Positions 17,655-26,717 are shown, counted from the stretch's first letter. The stretch is DNA of 64,000 nt from Pararhodobacter oceanensis (GCF_003076755.1 NZ_QDKM01000007.1:62001-126000); one strand, 5' to 3'. Made by a program: numbers and translations. The notes: generated from the sequence alone by a model not told the origin.

Positions 17655-18257
17655 ATGTTCGAATACAAAGTCGTCCCCGCCCCGGTGCGCGCCGCCAAAG
17701 TCAAGGGGCTCAAGACCACGCACGAGCGCTTCGCCCATACGCTGGCCGAACGGATCAATGCCGAGGCCGCGGGCGGCTGGCAGTTCCAGCGGGTCGAAAC
17801 CCTGTCCTGCGAAGAGCGCAAATTCTTCGGCGGCACCAAAGCCTCGACGCAGGTGGTGATGATCTTCGCCCGCGATCTCGACGCGCCCCGCCCCGATGCC
17901 GGTGCCGCTTTGGCCGCCGCGCAGCTTGCACCTGCGGTGGCCACCGAGGAAAGCGCAGCGCCAGAGGAAGCCAGTTTTGAGGCCGATCCGGACACCGCCT
18001 TTGAGCCCTACGATGCCGAACCCACCTATGAGCCCGACACCGAGCCGCAGCATGAGGCCGAGCCTGCGCCGCGCGTCGAACTCCGTGCCGAGCCCAGATC
18101 CGAGCCGCGCACGGAACCGCGTCCCGAGCACGCCGCCACCCTGCCGCCGCGCCGTCAAGAGCCGCTGTTTCGCGCCAATCCGATGATGCGTCAGGATCCC
18201 GCAGGCCGCGCCGAACCGGTGCTGCGCCCGCATGCGCCGCGCGGTGACGACGAGTAA
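17655..18257 (+). CDS. DUF4177 domain protein with acidic/proline-rich tail
   Basis: 200 aa. Residues 1-75 (FEYKVVPAPVRAAKVKGLKTT ... AEAAGGWQFQRVETLSCEERKFFGGTKASTQVVMIFARDL) are a DUF4177 domain, a small alpha/beta fold of unknown role. The rest is disordered, first acidic (EPYDAEPTYEPDTEPQHEAEP), then Arg-rich. No signal peptide, so probably cytosolic. The 5' untranslated region (17500-17654) has two short hairpins (17569-17591 and about 17605-17622) of unknown meaning. Convergent with bolA. Confidence 0.75.
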   Translation: MFEYKVVPAPVRAAKVKGLKTTHERFAHTLAERINAEAAGGWQFQRVETLSCEERKFFGGTKASTQVVMIFARDLDAPRPDAGAALAAAQLAPAVATEESAAPEEASFEADPDTAFEPYDAEPTYEPDTEPQHEAEPAPRVELRAEPRSEPRTEPRPEHAATLPPRRQEPLFRANPMMRQDPAGRAEPVLRPHAPRGDDE

Positions 18258-18278
18258 CAGCCGCGTCGCCAGAGGCGC

Positions 18279-18545
18279 TTAGCTCAAGGTCAGCCGCAGC
18301 GCGTGAATGCGCGCGATCAACTCCGCCCCCAATGCTGCATGCACCGCCCGGTGCCGCGCCAGTCGCGTCAGCCCCTTTAATTCAGGGGCCTGCAACGCCA
18401 CATGGAAATGGGTCTGCCCACCCTCGCGCCAGCCTGCATGCCCGCGATGGCTCTCGCTCTCGTCCTCGACACTCAGCGCCTCGGGGGTGAAAGCAGCACG
18501 CAACCGCGCTTCGATCTGGTCGCTGATGCGGATGTCATCACTCAT
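18279..18545 (-). CDS. BolA family protein
   Basis: 88 aa. The BolA fold is recognisable: a helix at the N-terminus (IRISDQIEARLRAAFTPEALSVEDESESH), then RGHAGWREGGQTHFHVALQAPELKG with conserved histidines, and LARHRAVHAALGAELIARIHALRLTL, the C-terminal helix. BolA proteins bind [2Fe-2S] clusters together with monothiol glutaredoxins and help iron-sulfur or iron homeostasis. Divergent from the DnaJ-like gene, an order I know from related Rhodobacteraceae. ATG 18545 was chosen; a TTG three codons upstream is less likely. Confidence 0.9.
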   Translation of the reverse strand: MSDDIRISDQIEARLRAAFTPEALSVEDESESHRGHAGWREGGQTHFHVALQAPELKGLTRLARHRAVHAALGAELIARIHALRLTLS

Positions 18546-18700
18546 TGCCAACAAGCCCTTTCCTTTTCCTGTTCAGAACACTTAGACTATCGCCTCCGAG
18601 TCGCAAGGGGCCTCGCAGGCCCGCGTCAGACGACCGGCAGATCCATTCAACGGGCGCGATTGAACGCACCCCATACAACGAGCAGTCTCGCAGGAGCCCC

Positions 18701-19342
18701 ATGAGCCGCGATCCTTTCAATTTCGACATGCGCGCGTCGACCGACAAGAAAAAGAAGACCCGCGGCCGCCGCGGGATGTCGGGCGCCGTGGAAACCTCAC
18801 ACCAGCAGTGCCACCACGCGGGCTGCACCGAACCCGGCCAATACCGCGCCCCCCGCGCGCGCGATCAACTCGATGATTACCTGTGGTTTTGCAAAGAGCA
18901 TATCCGCGAATACAACCTCAAGTGGAACTTCTTCGAGGGCCAGACCGAGGCCGAGATGCAGGGCACGATGGAGCATGACCGCGTCTGGGGCCGCGCCACC
19001 CAGCCCTTCGGCTCGGCCGCGCGCGAGGCCAAAGGCTGGGCCCGCCACGGCATCAATGACCCGCATCAGGTGCTGGGCGACAAAGCCACCCAAAGCAAAC
19101 CCGAGCAAACCCGCCAAGGCGGCCGCGCCACCCGCAAACTGCCCTCGGTCGAGCGTAAGGCGCTGGAGATCCTCGACGCGCGCGACAATTGGTCCCGCGC
19201 CGAAATCCGCAAGCAATACAAGAGCTTGGTCAAGGATCTTCACCCTGACCGCAACGCCGGTAACCGCGCCGATGAAGAGCGCCTGCAAGAGGTCGTCTGG
19301 GCTTGGGATCAAATCAAAGAAAGCCGCAGCTTCCGCGACTGA
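18701..19342 (+). CDS. DnaJ-domain protein
   Basis: 213 aa. A C-terminal J domain (residues ~150-210: ALEILDARDNWSRAEIRKQYKSLVKDLHPDRN ... LQEVVWAWDQIKESR) has the HPD motif needed to stimulate DnaK ATPase. The N-terminal half is unusual for a J-protein: a basic segment (DKKKKTRGRRG), then Cys/His positions (CHHAGCTEPG ... WFCKEHIREYN) that look like a small metal site. The J domain at the C-terminus is the known arrangement for the alphaproteobacterial form found near bolA and cobS. The start has CAGGAGCCCC upstream. Confidence 0.85.
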   Translation: MSRDPFNFDMRASTDKKKKTRGRRGMSGAVETSHQQCHHAGCTEPGQYRAPRARDQLDDYLWFCKEHIREYNLKWNFFEGQTEAEMQGTMEHDRVWGRATQPFGSAAREAKGWARHGINDPHQVLGDKATQSKPEQTRQGGRATRKLPSVERKALEILDARDNWSRAEIRKQYKSLVKDLHPDRNAGNRADEERLQEVVWAWDQIKESRSFRD

Positions 19343-19355
19343 GCCAAAAAAAGAT

Positions 19356-19460
19356 GAGTATTTAGGGCAAGATGAAGCCAGAGCGCGCACGCCACTCCGT
19401 CATCTGTCGATAAATATCCTGGGGGTGAATTCGCGCAGCGAAGAGGGGCAAAGCCCCCTC
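19356..19460. repeat. pair of convergent TATTTA-type 3'-end motifs with hairpin
   Basis: Downstream of the DnaJ-like gene (+) lies GAGTATTTAGGGCAAGATG (19356-19374). Downstream of the facing minus-strand gene lies, on the minus strand, CCCCCAGGATATTTATCGAC (19408-19427), preceded by a GGGGC-AAA-GCCCC hairpin (19445-19457). Both have the form RKATATTTA-N4-AGATGA. A third copy follows the Lrp gene at 27194-27246. Confidence 0.5.
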
Positions 19461-19469
19461 CCCTTTGCC

Positions 19470-20180
19470 TTAAGCCAGCGCAGGCACCGACATGCGCCGC
19501 CGGATCGCCGGGCTCAGTGCAATGGCGACAATCGCAATCGAAAACAGGCACCAGATCGCCGGCACTTCATTGGGGTTGCTGGTCAGTAGTCCGGCAAATA
19601 CCGGCCCCGCCAGGGCATGGAAGACCACCAGCCGCCAGGCGCCATAGATCAGCGGCAGCAAGAAAGTCACCAAGAGATAACTCGGAAAGCCCCAATTGGT
19701 GCCGATCGCCGCCTCTAGGGGCACCATTAGTCCGTTATAGGGCACGTCCCAAGCCTGATGCCAATCGCCCGACACGGTGCAAAGCCGCTCGGCGCAGAGG
19801 TTCGAGCCTGCCGCGCAGCCTCCGGCCCATTCAAACGGGTATAGCTGCAAGAGCATCAGCACCGAGGACAGCGCGCAGAGGGTGAAGACCAATGATTTCA
19901 TTCGCAGGCTGACCGGCTTGGCAACCAGCTCCATGGCGAAAGCGTTGATCACAATCGGCTGGAACACGATATGCAGCACCGACAGGATGGTCACCGTCTG
20001 GTTCACCGAGGAGGTGCAATCATTGATCACCGCGTAGCCGGCAACCTGTAGCGCCTCCATCGCGGTGAAATAGCCCAGGGTCACCGGGATCGCCGGTGCA
20101 TCGCCGCGCTTGATGGTCACTGCCGTGGCCGCGCCACCGAGCGCCACCATGGTTGCCGATACGCCCATCGTCCAACACAT
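19470..20180 (-). CDS. multi-pass membrane protein (DUF5765-like)
   Basis: 236 aa with about seven hydrophobic segments (for example MVALGGAATAV, LGYFTAMEALQVAGYAV, TILSVLHIVFQPIVINAFAM, SLVFTLCALSSVLMLLQLY, SYLLVTFLLPLIYGAWRLVVF, WCLFSIAIVAIALSPAI). Several Cys residues and HIVFQP suggest a conserved core. I recognise it as a membrane protein type present in Rhodobacteraceae but know no function. ATG 20180 (MCWTMG) has GGAG eight bases upstream; the longer frame begins with a poor start. Both it and the next gene sit, reversed, between the DnaJ-like gene and cobS. Confidence 0.65.
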   Translation of the reverse strand: MCWTMGVSATMVALGGAATAVTIKRGDAPAIPVTLGYFTAMEALQVAGYAVINDCTSSVNQTVTILSVLHIVFQPIVINAFAMELVAKPVSLRMKSLVFTLCALSSVLMLLQLYPFEWAGGCAAGSNLCAERLCTVSGDWHQAWDVPYNGLMVPLEAAIGTNWGFPSYLLVTFLLPLIYGAWRLVVFHALAGPVFAGLLTSNPNEVPAIWCLFSIAIVAIALSPAIRRRMSVPALA

Positions 20181-20253
20181 AAAGTGCGCTCCCCCCATTG
20201 GTGCCAGCACTCAAGCACGCAGGGAGCCACCACGCAAGCGTTGCGTTCTGCGC

Positions 20254-21234
20254 TTAATGCGCCGCGCCGCTGTCCGGCGCGCCGGTCACTTTGTGGATCA
20301 GCGGGTCAATCACCCAAGCGACCAGCGGGATCAGTAGCAGCCCGTAAGCCAGCCCGAGGATACCGTCGAAAAACGCGGTCACGAACCATTCGACAAACCC
20401 CGTCGCGGTCGGCGACATCAGCGCCAAATCCACCGCGATATGGTGAATCCAGTCGTAAGTCTGCGGCCAGCCCAGATCCTTGAGCCCGTGCACAATGATC
20501 GAGCCGCCGACCCAGATCATCGCTGCGGTGCCGATGATCAGCAGCAGCTTCAGAAACCCCGGCATCACCGCGACAATCCCGCGCCCCAGCGCCCGTGTGG
20601 CACCGGTATGCCCGATCCGCGCCATCCACAGCCCGACGTCATCGGCTTTGACGATCAGCGCCACCGACCCGTAAACCACCGCCGTGATCCCCACTGCAAC
20701 TAGCGCCAGCACCGCCGCTTGCAGCCAGATCGTCTGTCCGGTCGGCAAGGCCGCCAGCGCGATGGTCATGATCTCGGCGGAGAGGATGAAATCGGTCTTG
20801 ATCGCCCCCGCAACCTTTTGGCGCTCGAGCCGTGTCACATCGCCATCCTGCGGCGCTTGCCCATCGGCGTAGGGCGCATGCGGTCGAAACAGGTGATAGA
20901 CTTTCTCGGCGCCCTCAAAACACAAATACGAGCCACCCAGCATCAACAGCGGCACGATCATCCAGGGCGCAAAGGCCGAGAGCAGCAAGGCGGCGGGCAG
21001 CAGGATCAGGATTTTGTTGCGGATCGAGCCGAGGGCAATCTTGCCGACAATCGGCAATTCGCGGGCCGGTGCAAACCCGTGGACGAATTTCGGCGTCACC
21101 GCAGCGTCGTCAATCACCGCCCCCGCCGCCTTTGAGCCCGCTTTCGCCGCATGCATGACCACATCATCGACGCTGGCCGCGGCCACTTTGGCAATCCCCG
21201 CCACGTCATCCAATAGTGCCAGAAGTCCGCTCAT
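20254..21234 (-). CDS. DUF808 (YedI-like) inner membrane protein
   Basis: 326 aa. The start [25 protein letters not shown] and [20 protein letters not shown] are hallmark sequences of the DUF808/YedI family. About eight transmembrane helices follow ([77 protein letters not shown] and others). Function unknown. ATG 21234 gives the canonical N-terminus. The C-terminal helix is followed by a short polar tail. Confidence 0.85.
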   Translation of the reverse strand: MSGLLALLDDVAGIAKVAAASVDDVVMHAAKAGSKAAGAVIDDAAVTPKFVHGFAPARELPIVGKIALGSIRNKILILLPAALLLSAFAPWMIVPLLMLGGSYLCFEGAEKVYHLFRPHAPYADGQAPQDGDVTRLERQKVAGAIKTDFILSAEIMTIALAALPTGQTIWLQAAVLALVAVGITAVVYGSVALIVKADDVGLWMARIGHTGATRALGRGIVAVMPGFLKLLLIIGTAAMIWVGGSIIVHGLKDLGWPQTYDWIHHIAVDLALMSPTATGFVEWFVTAFFDGILGLAYGLLLIPLVAWVIDPLIHKVTGAPDSGAAH

Positions 21235-21574
21235 CCGCCCTCGCTTTACCCGTTCAAACTCAATGTCTTGCCAAAACCCTATAGAGGCCGCGGTAGTGGT
21301 GCAACGCCGCAACCGCCGAAGGGTTCCGTTCAGCGCCCGCGCGTTGTGGCCCCGACACCTTCGTCTCGGCCGCCCGTCAGCCACCCGCGGGCCTGCGACG
21401 CAAGGTTTTTCGCCGCAGCCCGCCTGCCCGCGCCTTCGCCGGTTTTGGCCCCCTTGCGCGCACGCGCGGAATGCTCCACAAATCGGGCACAAAGCGAGGC
21501 CCGAATATAACGAGCCGCCCGACAAAACGAGGCCCCTTGGCCCCGCGCACGAATTTGAACCAAAGGCGAACCCG
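21235..21574. other. 340-bp region upstream of cobS
   Basis: No gene seen. I looked for a cobalamin riboswitch (GCAGCC/GCCACTG/B12-box) and found none. From 21489 there is a direct repeat, ACAAAGCGAGGCCC (21489-21502) and ACAAAACGAGGCCC (21522-21535), 33 bp apart, 40-86 bp before the cobS start; possible operator. Confidence 0.5.
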
Positions 21575-22561
21575 ATGAGCGATAGCACTGCGAAACCCAC
21601 CGAGAAACCGACCGAAGAAATCTCGGTGCGCGAGGTCTTCGGCATCGACAGCGACATGATGGTCAAAGGATTCGCCGAGAAAACCGACCGTGTGCCGGCG
21701 CTCGATCCGACCTATAAATTCGATCCCGACACGACGTTGGCGATCCTTGCGGGCTTTGCCTATAACCGCCGGGTGATGATCCAGGGCTATCACGGCACCG
21801 GTAAATCGACCCATATCGAGCAGGTCGCGGCACGGCTGAACTGGCCGACGGTGCGGGTGAACCTCGACAGCCATATCAGCCGTATCGACCTGATCGGCAA
21901 AGACGCGATCAAATTGCGCGACGGCAAGCAGGTGACCGAGTTCCACGAGGGCATTCTGCCCTGGGCGCTGCGCAACCCCTGCGCGATTGTGTTCGATGAA
22001 TATGACGCGGGCCGCGCCGATGTGATGTTCGTGATCCAGCGCGTGCTTGAGCATGACGGCAAGCTGACGCTGCTGGATCAAAACGAAATCATCACCCCGC
22101 ATCCCTCGTTCCGCCTGTTCGCCACCGCCAACACGGTCGGCTTGGGCGATACCACCGGTCTTTACCATGGTGTGCAGCAGATCAACCAAGCGCAAATGGA
22201 CCGTTGGTCGCTGGTCGCGACGCTCAACTACCTGAGCCACGACGCGGAAACCAATATCGTGCTGTCGAAAAACCCGGCCTATAACACCGCCAAGGGGCGG
22301 CAGGAGATCGGCCAGATGGTCACCGTCGCCGACCTGACCCGCACCGCTTTTGTCAAAGGCCAACTGTCAACGGTGATGAGCCCGCGCACGGTGATCACTT
22401 GGGCCGAGAACGCACGGATTTTCCGCGATATCGGCTATGCGTTCCGGCTGACCTTCCTCAACAAATGCGACGAATTGGAGCGCCAGACCGTGGCCGAATT
22501 CTACCAGCGCTGCTTTGGTGAGGAACTGCCGGAGAGCGCGGCAAATATGACCATGGGCTGA
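21575..22561 (+). CDS. cobS: cobaltochelatase AAA+ subunit CobS
   Basis: 328 aa, standard length. CobS and CobT form the AAA+ part of the ATP-dependent chelatase that, with CobN, puts cobalt into hydrogenobyrinic acid a,c-diamide. Motifs: [19 protein letters not shown] near the N-terminus, Walker [10 protein letters not shown] at 71-79, Walker B-like [12 protein letters not shown], sensor 1 [21 protein letters not shown]. The start has AAAGG upstream. CobT normally follows, but here a pair of palindromic repeats and then an unrelated minus-strand gene follow. cobN is 14 kb away in the riboswitch operon. This CobS is the chelatase subunit, not the ribazole transferase named cobS in enterobacteria. 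Confidence 0.96.
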   Translation: MSDSTAKPTEKPTEEISVREVFGIDSDMMVKGFAEKTDRVPALDPTYKFDPDTTLAILAGFAYNRRVMIQGYHGTGKSTHIEQVAARLNWPTVRVNLDSHISRIDLIGKDAIKLRDGKQVTEFHEGILPWALRNPCAIVFDEYDAGRADVMFVIQRVLEHDGKLTLLDQNEIITPHPSFRLFATANTVGLGDTTGLYHGVQQINQAQMDRWSLVATLNYLSHDAETNIVLSKNPAYNTAKGRQEIGQMVTVADLTRTAFVKGQLSTVMSPRTVITWAENARIFRDIGYAFRLTFLNKCDELERQTVAEFYQRCFGEELPESAANMTMG

Positions 22562-22595
22562 GGCCTTTCGGACACTGATAGAAGCAAGGCGCTAA

Positions 22596-22725
22596 GGGAC
22601 GCGCCCGACCCTGGGTGGGCGCGACACCCTCGAATTGGCGCCTATAGATTCACAGCATCCAAGTTGGGTGAGCTGCGAGTGACATCGCCAAGGCGCCCTC
22701 CCGAGGGGAGGGTCGGCAGCGGCCC
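22596..22725 (+). repeat. palindromic repeat element, copy B1
   Basis: Same family as at 4452-4604. Terminal arms are 22596-22611 and 22710-22725, with three mismatches. The central part has diverged most (the GCTCCAAAGC block is largely lost), but TGACATCGCCAAGGCGCCCT and GGGGAGGGTCGG are kept. The tail downstream differs from the A copies. Confidence 0.8.
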
Positions 22726-22775
22726 GGGTTGAGGCCCGACCCGAACGGTCGAACCCGGCCGATACAACGTGCGAA

Positions 22776-22938
22776 GGGTCGCGCCCGATCCTGGGAGGGC
22801 TCCCCCCTTTCCACAACGCGCTGCGCTCCAAAGCATCCACGGCGTGTAAGCTACGATCACCATCGCCATGCGCCCTCCCGGGGGGAGGGTCGGGCGCGGC
22901 CCGGCGGTGCCGCCGCGCGAAACAGAATTTAGATGTGA
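22776..22938 (+). repeat. palindromic repeat element, copy B2
   Basis: Arms are 22776-22791 and 22887-22902; both differences between arms leave G-T wobbles. The core GCGCTCCAAAGCATCCACGG and GGGGGGAGGGTCGGGCGCGG match copy A2. The tail (22903-22938) forms a GGCGGTGCCGCC mini-hairpin, shared with element C1 at 6602. It is exactly 50 bp after B1, the same spacing as A1-A2. Confidence 0.8.
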
Positions 22939-22975
22939 CTGGCCTGTTGCCCGGGTAGACGTTCGCAAACAGTAT

Positions 22976-23003
22976 GTGACGCCAACCCATAAGCTGGCGT
23001 CAC
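22976..23003 (-). terminator. terminator-like hairpin after the AceE-like gene
   Basis: Perfect 9-bp stem GTGACGCCA/TGGCGTCAC (22976-22984 with 22995-23003), 20 bp downstream of the minus-strand stop codon. No strong T-run. Confidence 0.5.
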
Positions 23004-23022
23004 CTGCGTTTAACAGAGCCGC

Positions 23023-25389
23023 TCAACCGCTCCGCCGCCCGCTGGTCAGCGCATTCACCGATTGCACCAGCGCGTCGCGGTCCAGCCGAAAATGCCGGTA
23101 GAGATCCGAGATCGACCCGGTCTGCCCGAAATGCTCGACCCCGTGGCCGATGGTCTTATGCCCCGCCACCGAACCGAGCCACGACAAAGTCGCCGGATGA
23201 CCGTCAATCACCGTGACAATGCTGCAACTCTCGGGCAGATCGACGAGCAGCGTCTCCACATGGCTGATCGCCCGCGCATTGCCGCGCGCGCGGTCGCGTT
23301 GCGCGGCACTCCAGCCCGCATTCAGCCGGTCGGCCGAGGTCACCGCCAGCACGCCGACATCGCGCCGATGCTCGCCGATCATCCCCGCCGCGGCAATCGC
23401 CTCGGGCGCCACCGCGCCTTGATAGGCGATCACCACCGAGCAATTCGGCCCCGGTTTGCGCAGCCAGTAGGCGCCGTCAATCGCCCCTTGGCGGAAGGCG
23501 TCATCATGGCGGGTGCCGGGTTGCTCGATCGGGTCGGTGGTCAGGCGCAGATAGACCGAACCGCCGGTCTCATCGCGCAGCCATGTGCGCTCATCGGGAT
23601 CACCCTCGCCATCGCGCTGCAGGTAATCAAACGCCCATTCCATGATCACCGCCAGCTCATCGACAAACGCCGGTTCAAACGCCGCGACCCCGTCCTGTGA
23701 CATGCCGATCAGCGGCGTGCCGATGGATTGATGCGCGCCGCCTTCGGGCGCCAAAGTCACCCCCGAGGGCGTGCCTACCAGCATAAACCGCGCGTCCTGA
23801 TAGCAGGCGTAGTTGAGCGCATCCAAACCGCGCGCGACAAAGGGATCATAGACCGTGCCAATCGGGATCAGGCGTTTGCCAAACAGCGAATGGCTGAGCC
23901 CCGCCGCACCCAAGAGCAGCATCAGGTTCATCTCGGCAATGCCCAACTCGATATGCTGGCCATCGGGCGTGAACTCCCATTTCGCGGTCGAGGGGATGCG
24001 ATGCTCGATAAAGGCATCAGCCTGCGCGGTGCGGGCAAACAGCTTGCGCCGGTTCACCCACGGCCCGAGGTTGGTGGTGCCGGTCACATCCGGCGACGTG
24101 GTGACGATCCGTGCCGCCAATTCGCTGTCACCCTTGGAGAGATCATCCAGTATCTTGCCAAAGCCCATCTGCGTAGAAATCTCGCGGTCGCTGGAGATCC
24201 CGATCTGCGGTACATCGAGTTTCGCATCCGTATAGCGGCGCGGATAGGTCTGGAAAAACGGCGTCTCGCGCAGGAACGCCTCAAACGCCTCGGGGTCGTC
24301 AACGGTGGCAAAGCGCTCCCACTCCTGCCCCTCGGCCACGCCCATATCGTTCTGCCACGTGGCCATCTGCGTCTTGGTCATCAAGCCGCCGTGGTTGTCC
24401 TTATGCCCGGCAATCGGCGTGCCCCAGCCCTTGACGGTATAAGCCAGAAAGCACACTGGCCTCTCATGGTCGATGGCAGCGAAACTCTCGGCCATTGTCG
24501 CAACACAGTTGCCGCCGAGGTTCTCCATCAGCTCGGCCAGCGCCTCATCCGAGCGCCGCTCGATCAGCGCCGTCACATCGCCCTGATCGCCGAGATCATC
24601 CATCAGATGTTTGCGCCAGACCGCGCCGCCCATATAGGTCAGCGCCGAATATTGCTGGTTGGGGCAGGCGTCGATCCAGTCGCGCAGTTTCTCGCCGCCG
24701 GGTTCGGCGAAGGCAGCGCGCTGCAACTCGCCGTATTTGACCCGCACCACATCCCAACCGAAAGCGTCAAAAATCTTCTCGATCCGCGCAAACAACCCTT
24801 CGCGCACGATCCCGTCCAGCGACTGGCGGTTATAATCAATCACCCACCAGGTGTTGCGCAGATCATGTTTCCAGCCCTCTTGCAGGCATTCATAGATATT
24901 GCCCTCATCAAGTTCGGCATCGCCCATCAGCGCGATCATCCGGCCCAGCGGCAGATCCTTGCCCCAGCTTTTGGCCTGCACATAGTCCTGAATGATCGAG
25001 GCAAACGAGGTGATCGCCACCCCCAGCCCGACCGAGCCGGTGGAGAAATCCACGTCATCAATATCCTTGGTGCGCGAGGGATAGCTTTGCACCCCGCCGT
25101 AGCCGCGAAAATTCTCCATCTTTTCCAGCGGCATATTGCCCATCAGATACTGCATCGCATGGAAGATCGGCGAGGCATGGGGCTTGACCGCCACCCGATC
25201 CTCGGGCCGCAGCACCGAGTAATAGAGCGCGGTCAGGATCGACACCATCGAGGCCGAGGACGCCTGATGCCCGCCGACCTTGATCCCGTCCGCCTTGGGC
25301 CGAATGTGGTTGGCGTTATGGATCATCCAATGCGACAGCCACAACAGACGCTGTTCAACGGTTTTTAGATGGGCGGTCGAGCGGGGCAT
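23023..25389 (-). CDS. mdeB: AceE-like 2-oxoacid dehydrogenase E1, probably 2-oxobutyrate dehydrogenase (MdeB type)
   Basis: 788 aa thiamine-diphosphate enzyme of the homodimeric E1/transketolase type. Visible: GGHQASSASMVSILTALYYSVL, the ThDP-binding motif GDAELDEGNIYECLQEGWKHDLRN, and KWEFTPDGQHIELGIAEMNLMLLLGAAGLS in the pyrimidine domain. It lies 21 bp after a methionine gamma-lyase gene with an Lrp regulator divergent. The same trio, mdeR-mdeA-mdeB, was described in Pseudomonas putida, where MdeB is the E1 for 2-oxobutyrate formed from methionine. The expected product is propionyl-CoA, needing E2/E3 from elsewhere. ATG 25389 has AGGAGA upstream. It is ~100 residues shorter than E. coli AceE. 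Substrate assignment is by context. Confidence 0.85.
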   Translation of the reverse strand: MPRSTAHLKTVEQRLLWLSHWMIHNANHIRPKADGIKVGGHQASSASMVSILTALYYSVLRPEDRVAVKPHASPIFHAMQYLMGNMPLEKMENFRGYGGVQSYPSRTKDIDDVDFSTGSVGLGVAITSFASIIQDYVQAKSWGKDLPLGRMIALMGDAELDEGNIYECLQEGWKHDLRNTWWVIDYNRQSLDGIVREGLFARIEKIFDAFGWDVVRVKYGELQRAAFAEPGGEKLRDWIDACPNQQYSALTYMGGAVWRKHLMDDLGDQGDVTALIERRSDEALAELMENLGGNCVATMAESFAAIDHERPVCFLAYTVKGWGTPIAGHKDNHGGLMTKTQMATWQNDMGVAEGQEWERFATVDDPEAFEAFLRETPFFQTYPRRYTDAKLDVPQIGISSDREISTQMGFGKILDDLSKGDSELAARIVTTSPDVTGTTNLGPWVNRRKLFARTAQADAFIEHRIPSTAKWEFTPDGQHIELGIAEMNLMLLLGAAGLSHSLFGKRLIPIGTVYDPFVARGLDALNYACYQDARFMLVGTPSGVTLAPEGGAHQSIGTPLIGMSQDGVAAFEPAFVDELAVIMEWAFDYLQRDGEGDPDERTWLRDETGGSVYLRLTTDPIEQPGTRHDDAFRQGAIDGAYWLRKPGPNCSVVIAYQGAVAPEAIAAAGMIGEHRRDVGVLAVTSADRLNAGWSAAQRDRARGNARAISHVETLLVDLPESCSIVTVIDGHPATLSWLGSVAGHKTIGHGVEHFGQTGSISDLYRHFRLDRDALVQSVNALTSGRRSG

Positions 25390-25410
25390 CACAATCTCCT
25401 GCGGTCAGAT

Positions 25411-26616
25411 TTACGCGGCAGAACGCAGCGGCGTTTTGGGCAAGGCTTGCGCCAGATCATCCAGTATATCCTCAACCCCCTCAAGGCCAACCGACACCCG
25501 CACCAGCCCCTCGCTGATCCCGTGCAGCGCGCGCTCCTCGGGCGTATAGGTCGAATGGGTCATGCTGGCCGGATGCTGGATCAACGTCTCGGCATCGCCC
25601 AAAGACACCGCGCGGGTGATCAGCTTGAGACGGTTCATCAATTCGATCCCGGCCTGCATCCCGCCCTTGAGTTCAAAGGCAATCATCCCGCCAAACTGCG
25701 CCATCTGCCGCTGCGCCAGGTCATGCTGGGCAAAATCCGGCAACCCGGGGTAATGCACCTGCGAGACCGCATCGGACTGCGCCAGCAACTCGGCCAACTT
25801 CTGCGCCGATCCACAATGCCTATCCATCCGCAGCTCCAGCGTTTTTAGGCCCCGCAGGATCAACATCGCGTTGAACGGCGCCATTACCGCGCCGGTCATA
25901 TCCTTCATGCCATAGAGCCGGATTTGGTCGACCAGTTCTTGCGAGCCCGCCAAGAGCCCCGCCACCACATCGCCATGCCCGCCCAGATATTTGGTCGCCG
26001 AATGCAACACAATATCTGCGCCATGCTCAACCGGCCGCGTGAGATAAGGCGTTGCATAGGTGTTATCGACCACCACCAGCGCGCCGCTGGCATGGGCAAT
26101 CTCGCTGATCGCGGCGATATCGACGAGCCGCATATTCGGGTTCGCGGGCGTCTCGAAATAGACCACTTTGGTCTTGGCCGTGATCGCCGCCGCCAGCGCC
26201 TGCGGGTCGGTCAGATCGACATGGGTCACGGTGATGCCGAATTTCGCCAACCCGTGCTGCATGAAGGAGAACGTGCAGCCGTAGAGGGTCTTATCAAGGA
26301 TCACCTCGTCACCCGGCGCCAGCAAAGTCCACATCGTGGCGGTGATCGCACCCATGCCTGAGGCCAGCGCCAACCCCGCCTCGGCCCCCTCCAGCGCCGC
26401 GATCCGCGCCTCTAATAGCGCATTCGTCGGGTTGGAAATCCGCGAGTAAATATGCCCCGCGCGGTCGCCTGCAAACATCTCGCCGCCGGCCTCGGCGGTG
26501 TCGAAGGCAAAGGTCGAGGTCAGATGCAATGGCGGCGTTAGCGCGCCTTCGTTCTGCATCGGGTCATAGCCGTGATGAATCGCGGTGGTGGCAAAGCTGT
26601 CGGGACGGTTGCGCAT
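25411..26616 (-). CDS. mdeA: L-methionine gamma-lyase
   Basis: 401 aa, PLP enzyme of the Cys/Met metabolism family. It splits methionine into methanethiol, ammonia and 2-oxobutyrate. [21 protein letters not shown] (residues ~57-77) is the phosphate-contacting segment of the neighbouring subunit. [11 protein letters not shown] has the PLP lysine, Lys209. Cys114 in LYGCTFSF is the residue that marks methionine gamma-lyases against cystathionine enzymes, which have Pro or Gly-type residues there. The start ATG at 26616 has AGGAG upstream. Followed by the AceE-like gene, divergent from the Lrp gene. Confidence 0.92.
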   Translation of the reverse strand: MRNRPDSFATTAIHHGYDPMQNEGALTPPLHLTSTFAFDTAEAGGEMFAGDRAGHIYSRISNPTNALLEARIAALEGAEAGLALASGMGAITATMWTLLAPGDEVILDKTLYGCTFSFMQHGLAKFGITVTHVDLTDPQALAAAITAKTKVVYFETPANPNMRLVDIAAISEIAHASGALVVVDNTYATPYLTRPVEHGADIVLHSATKYLGGHGDVVAGLLAGSQELVDQIRLYGMKDMTGAVMAPFNAMLILRGLKTLELRMDRHCGSAQKLAELLAQSDAVSQVHYPGLPDFAQHDLAQRQMAQFGGMIAFELKGGMQAGIELMNRLKLITRAVSLGDAETLIQHPASMTHSTYTPEERALHGISEGLVRVSVGLEGVEDILDDLAQALPKTPLRSAA

Positions 26617-26698
26617 GGCGGGCTCCTCTGTGTTCACACCGATGATATGCCAAGACCGGGGCAATTTGATTGCGAAGATAGGCGTCTCTGGATAGGTT

Positions 26699-26717
26699 CT
26701 TGGCAGATTATGCCAAG
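26699..26717. promoter_or_regulatory. palindromic operator in the mdeA/Lrp divergent promoter
   Basis: Perfect dyad CTTGGCA-GATTA-TGCCAAG immediately before the ribosome-binding site of the Lrp gene, with another half-site TGCCAAG at 26648-26654, about 60 bp away. The layout fits an Lrp-type regulator that controls both itself and mdeAB. Confidence 0.55.

Larger units (their letters stand above)
22562..23022. other. 461-bp gene-free region between cobS and the AceE-like gene
   Basis: Holds the second tandem pair of ~130-bp palindromic repeats (22596-22725, 22776-22902 plus tail) and a terminator-like hairpin for the minus-strand gene. No coding region is supported. Confidence 0.7.

Noticed and set aside
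21235-21574. Possible second cobalamin riboswitch upstream of cobS
   Set aside because: No GCAGCC/GCCACTG core and no B12 box could be found, in contrast to the clear example at 34522-34712.
23728-25368. 546-codon plus-strand frame inside the AceE-like gene
   Set aside because: His/Arg-rich shadow translation without domains; the minus-strand gene is full length with catalytic motifs.
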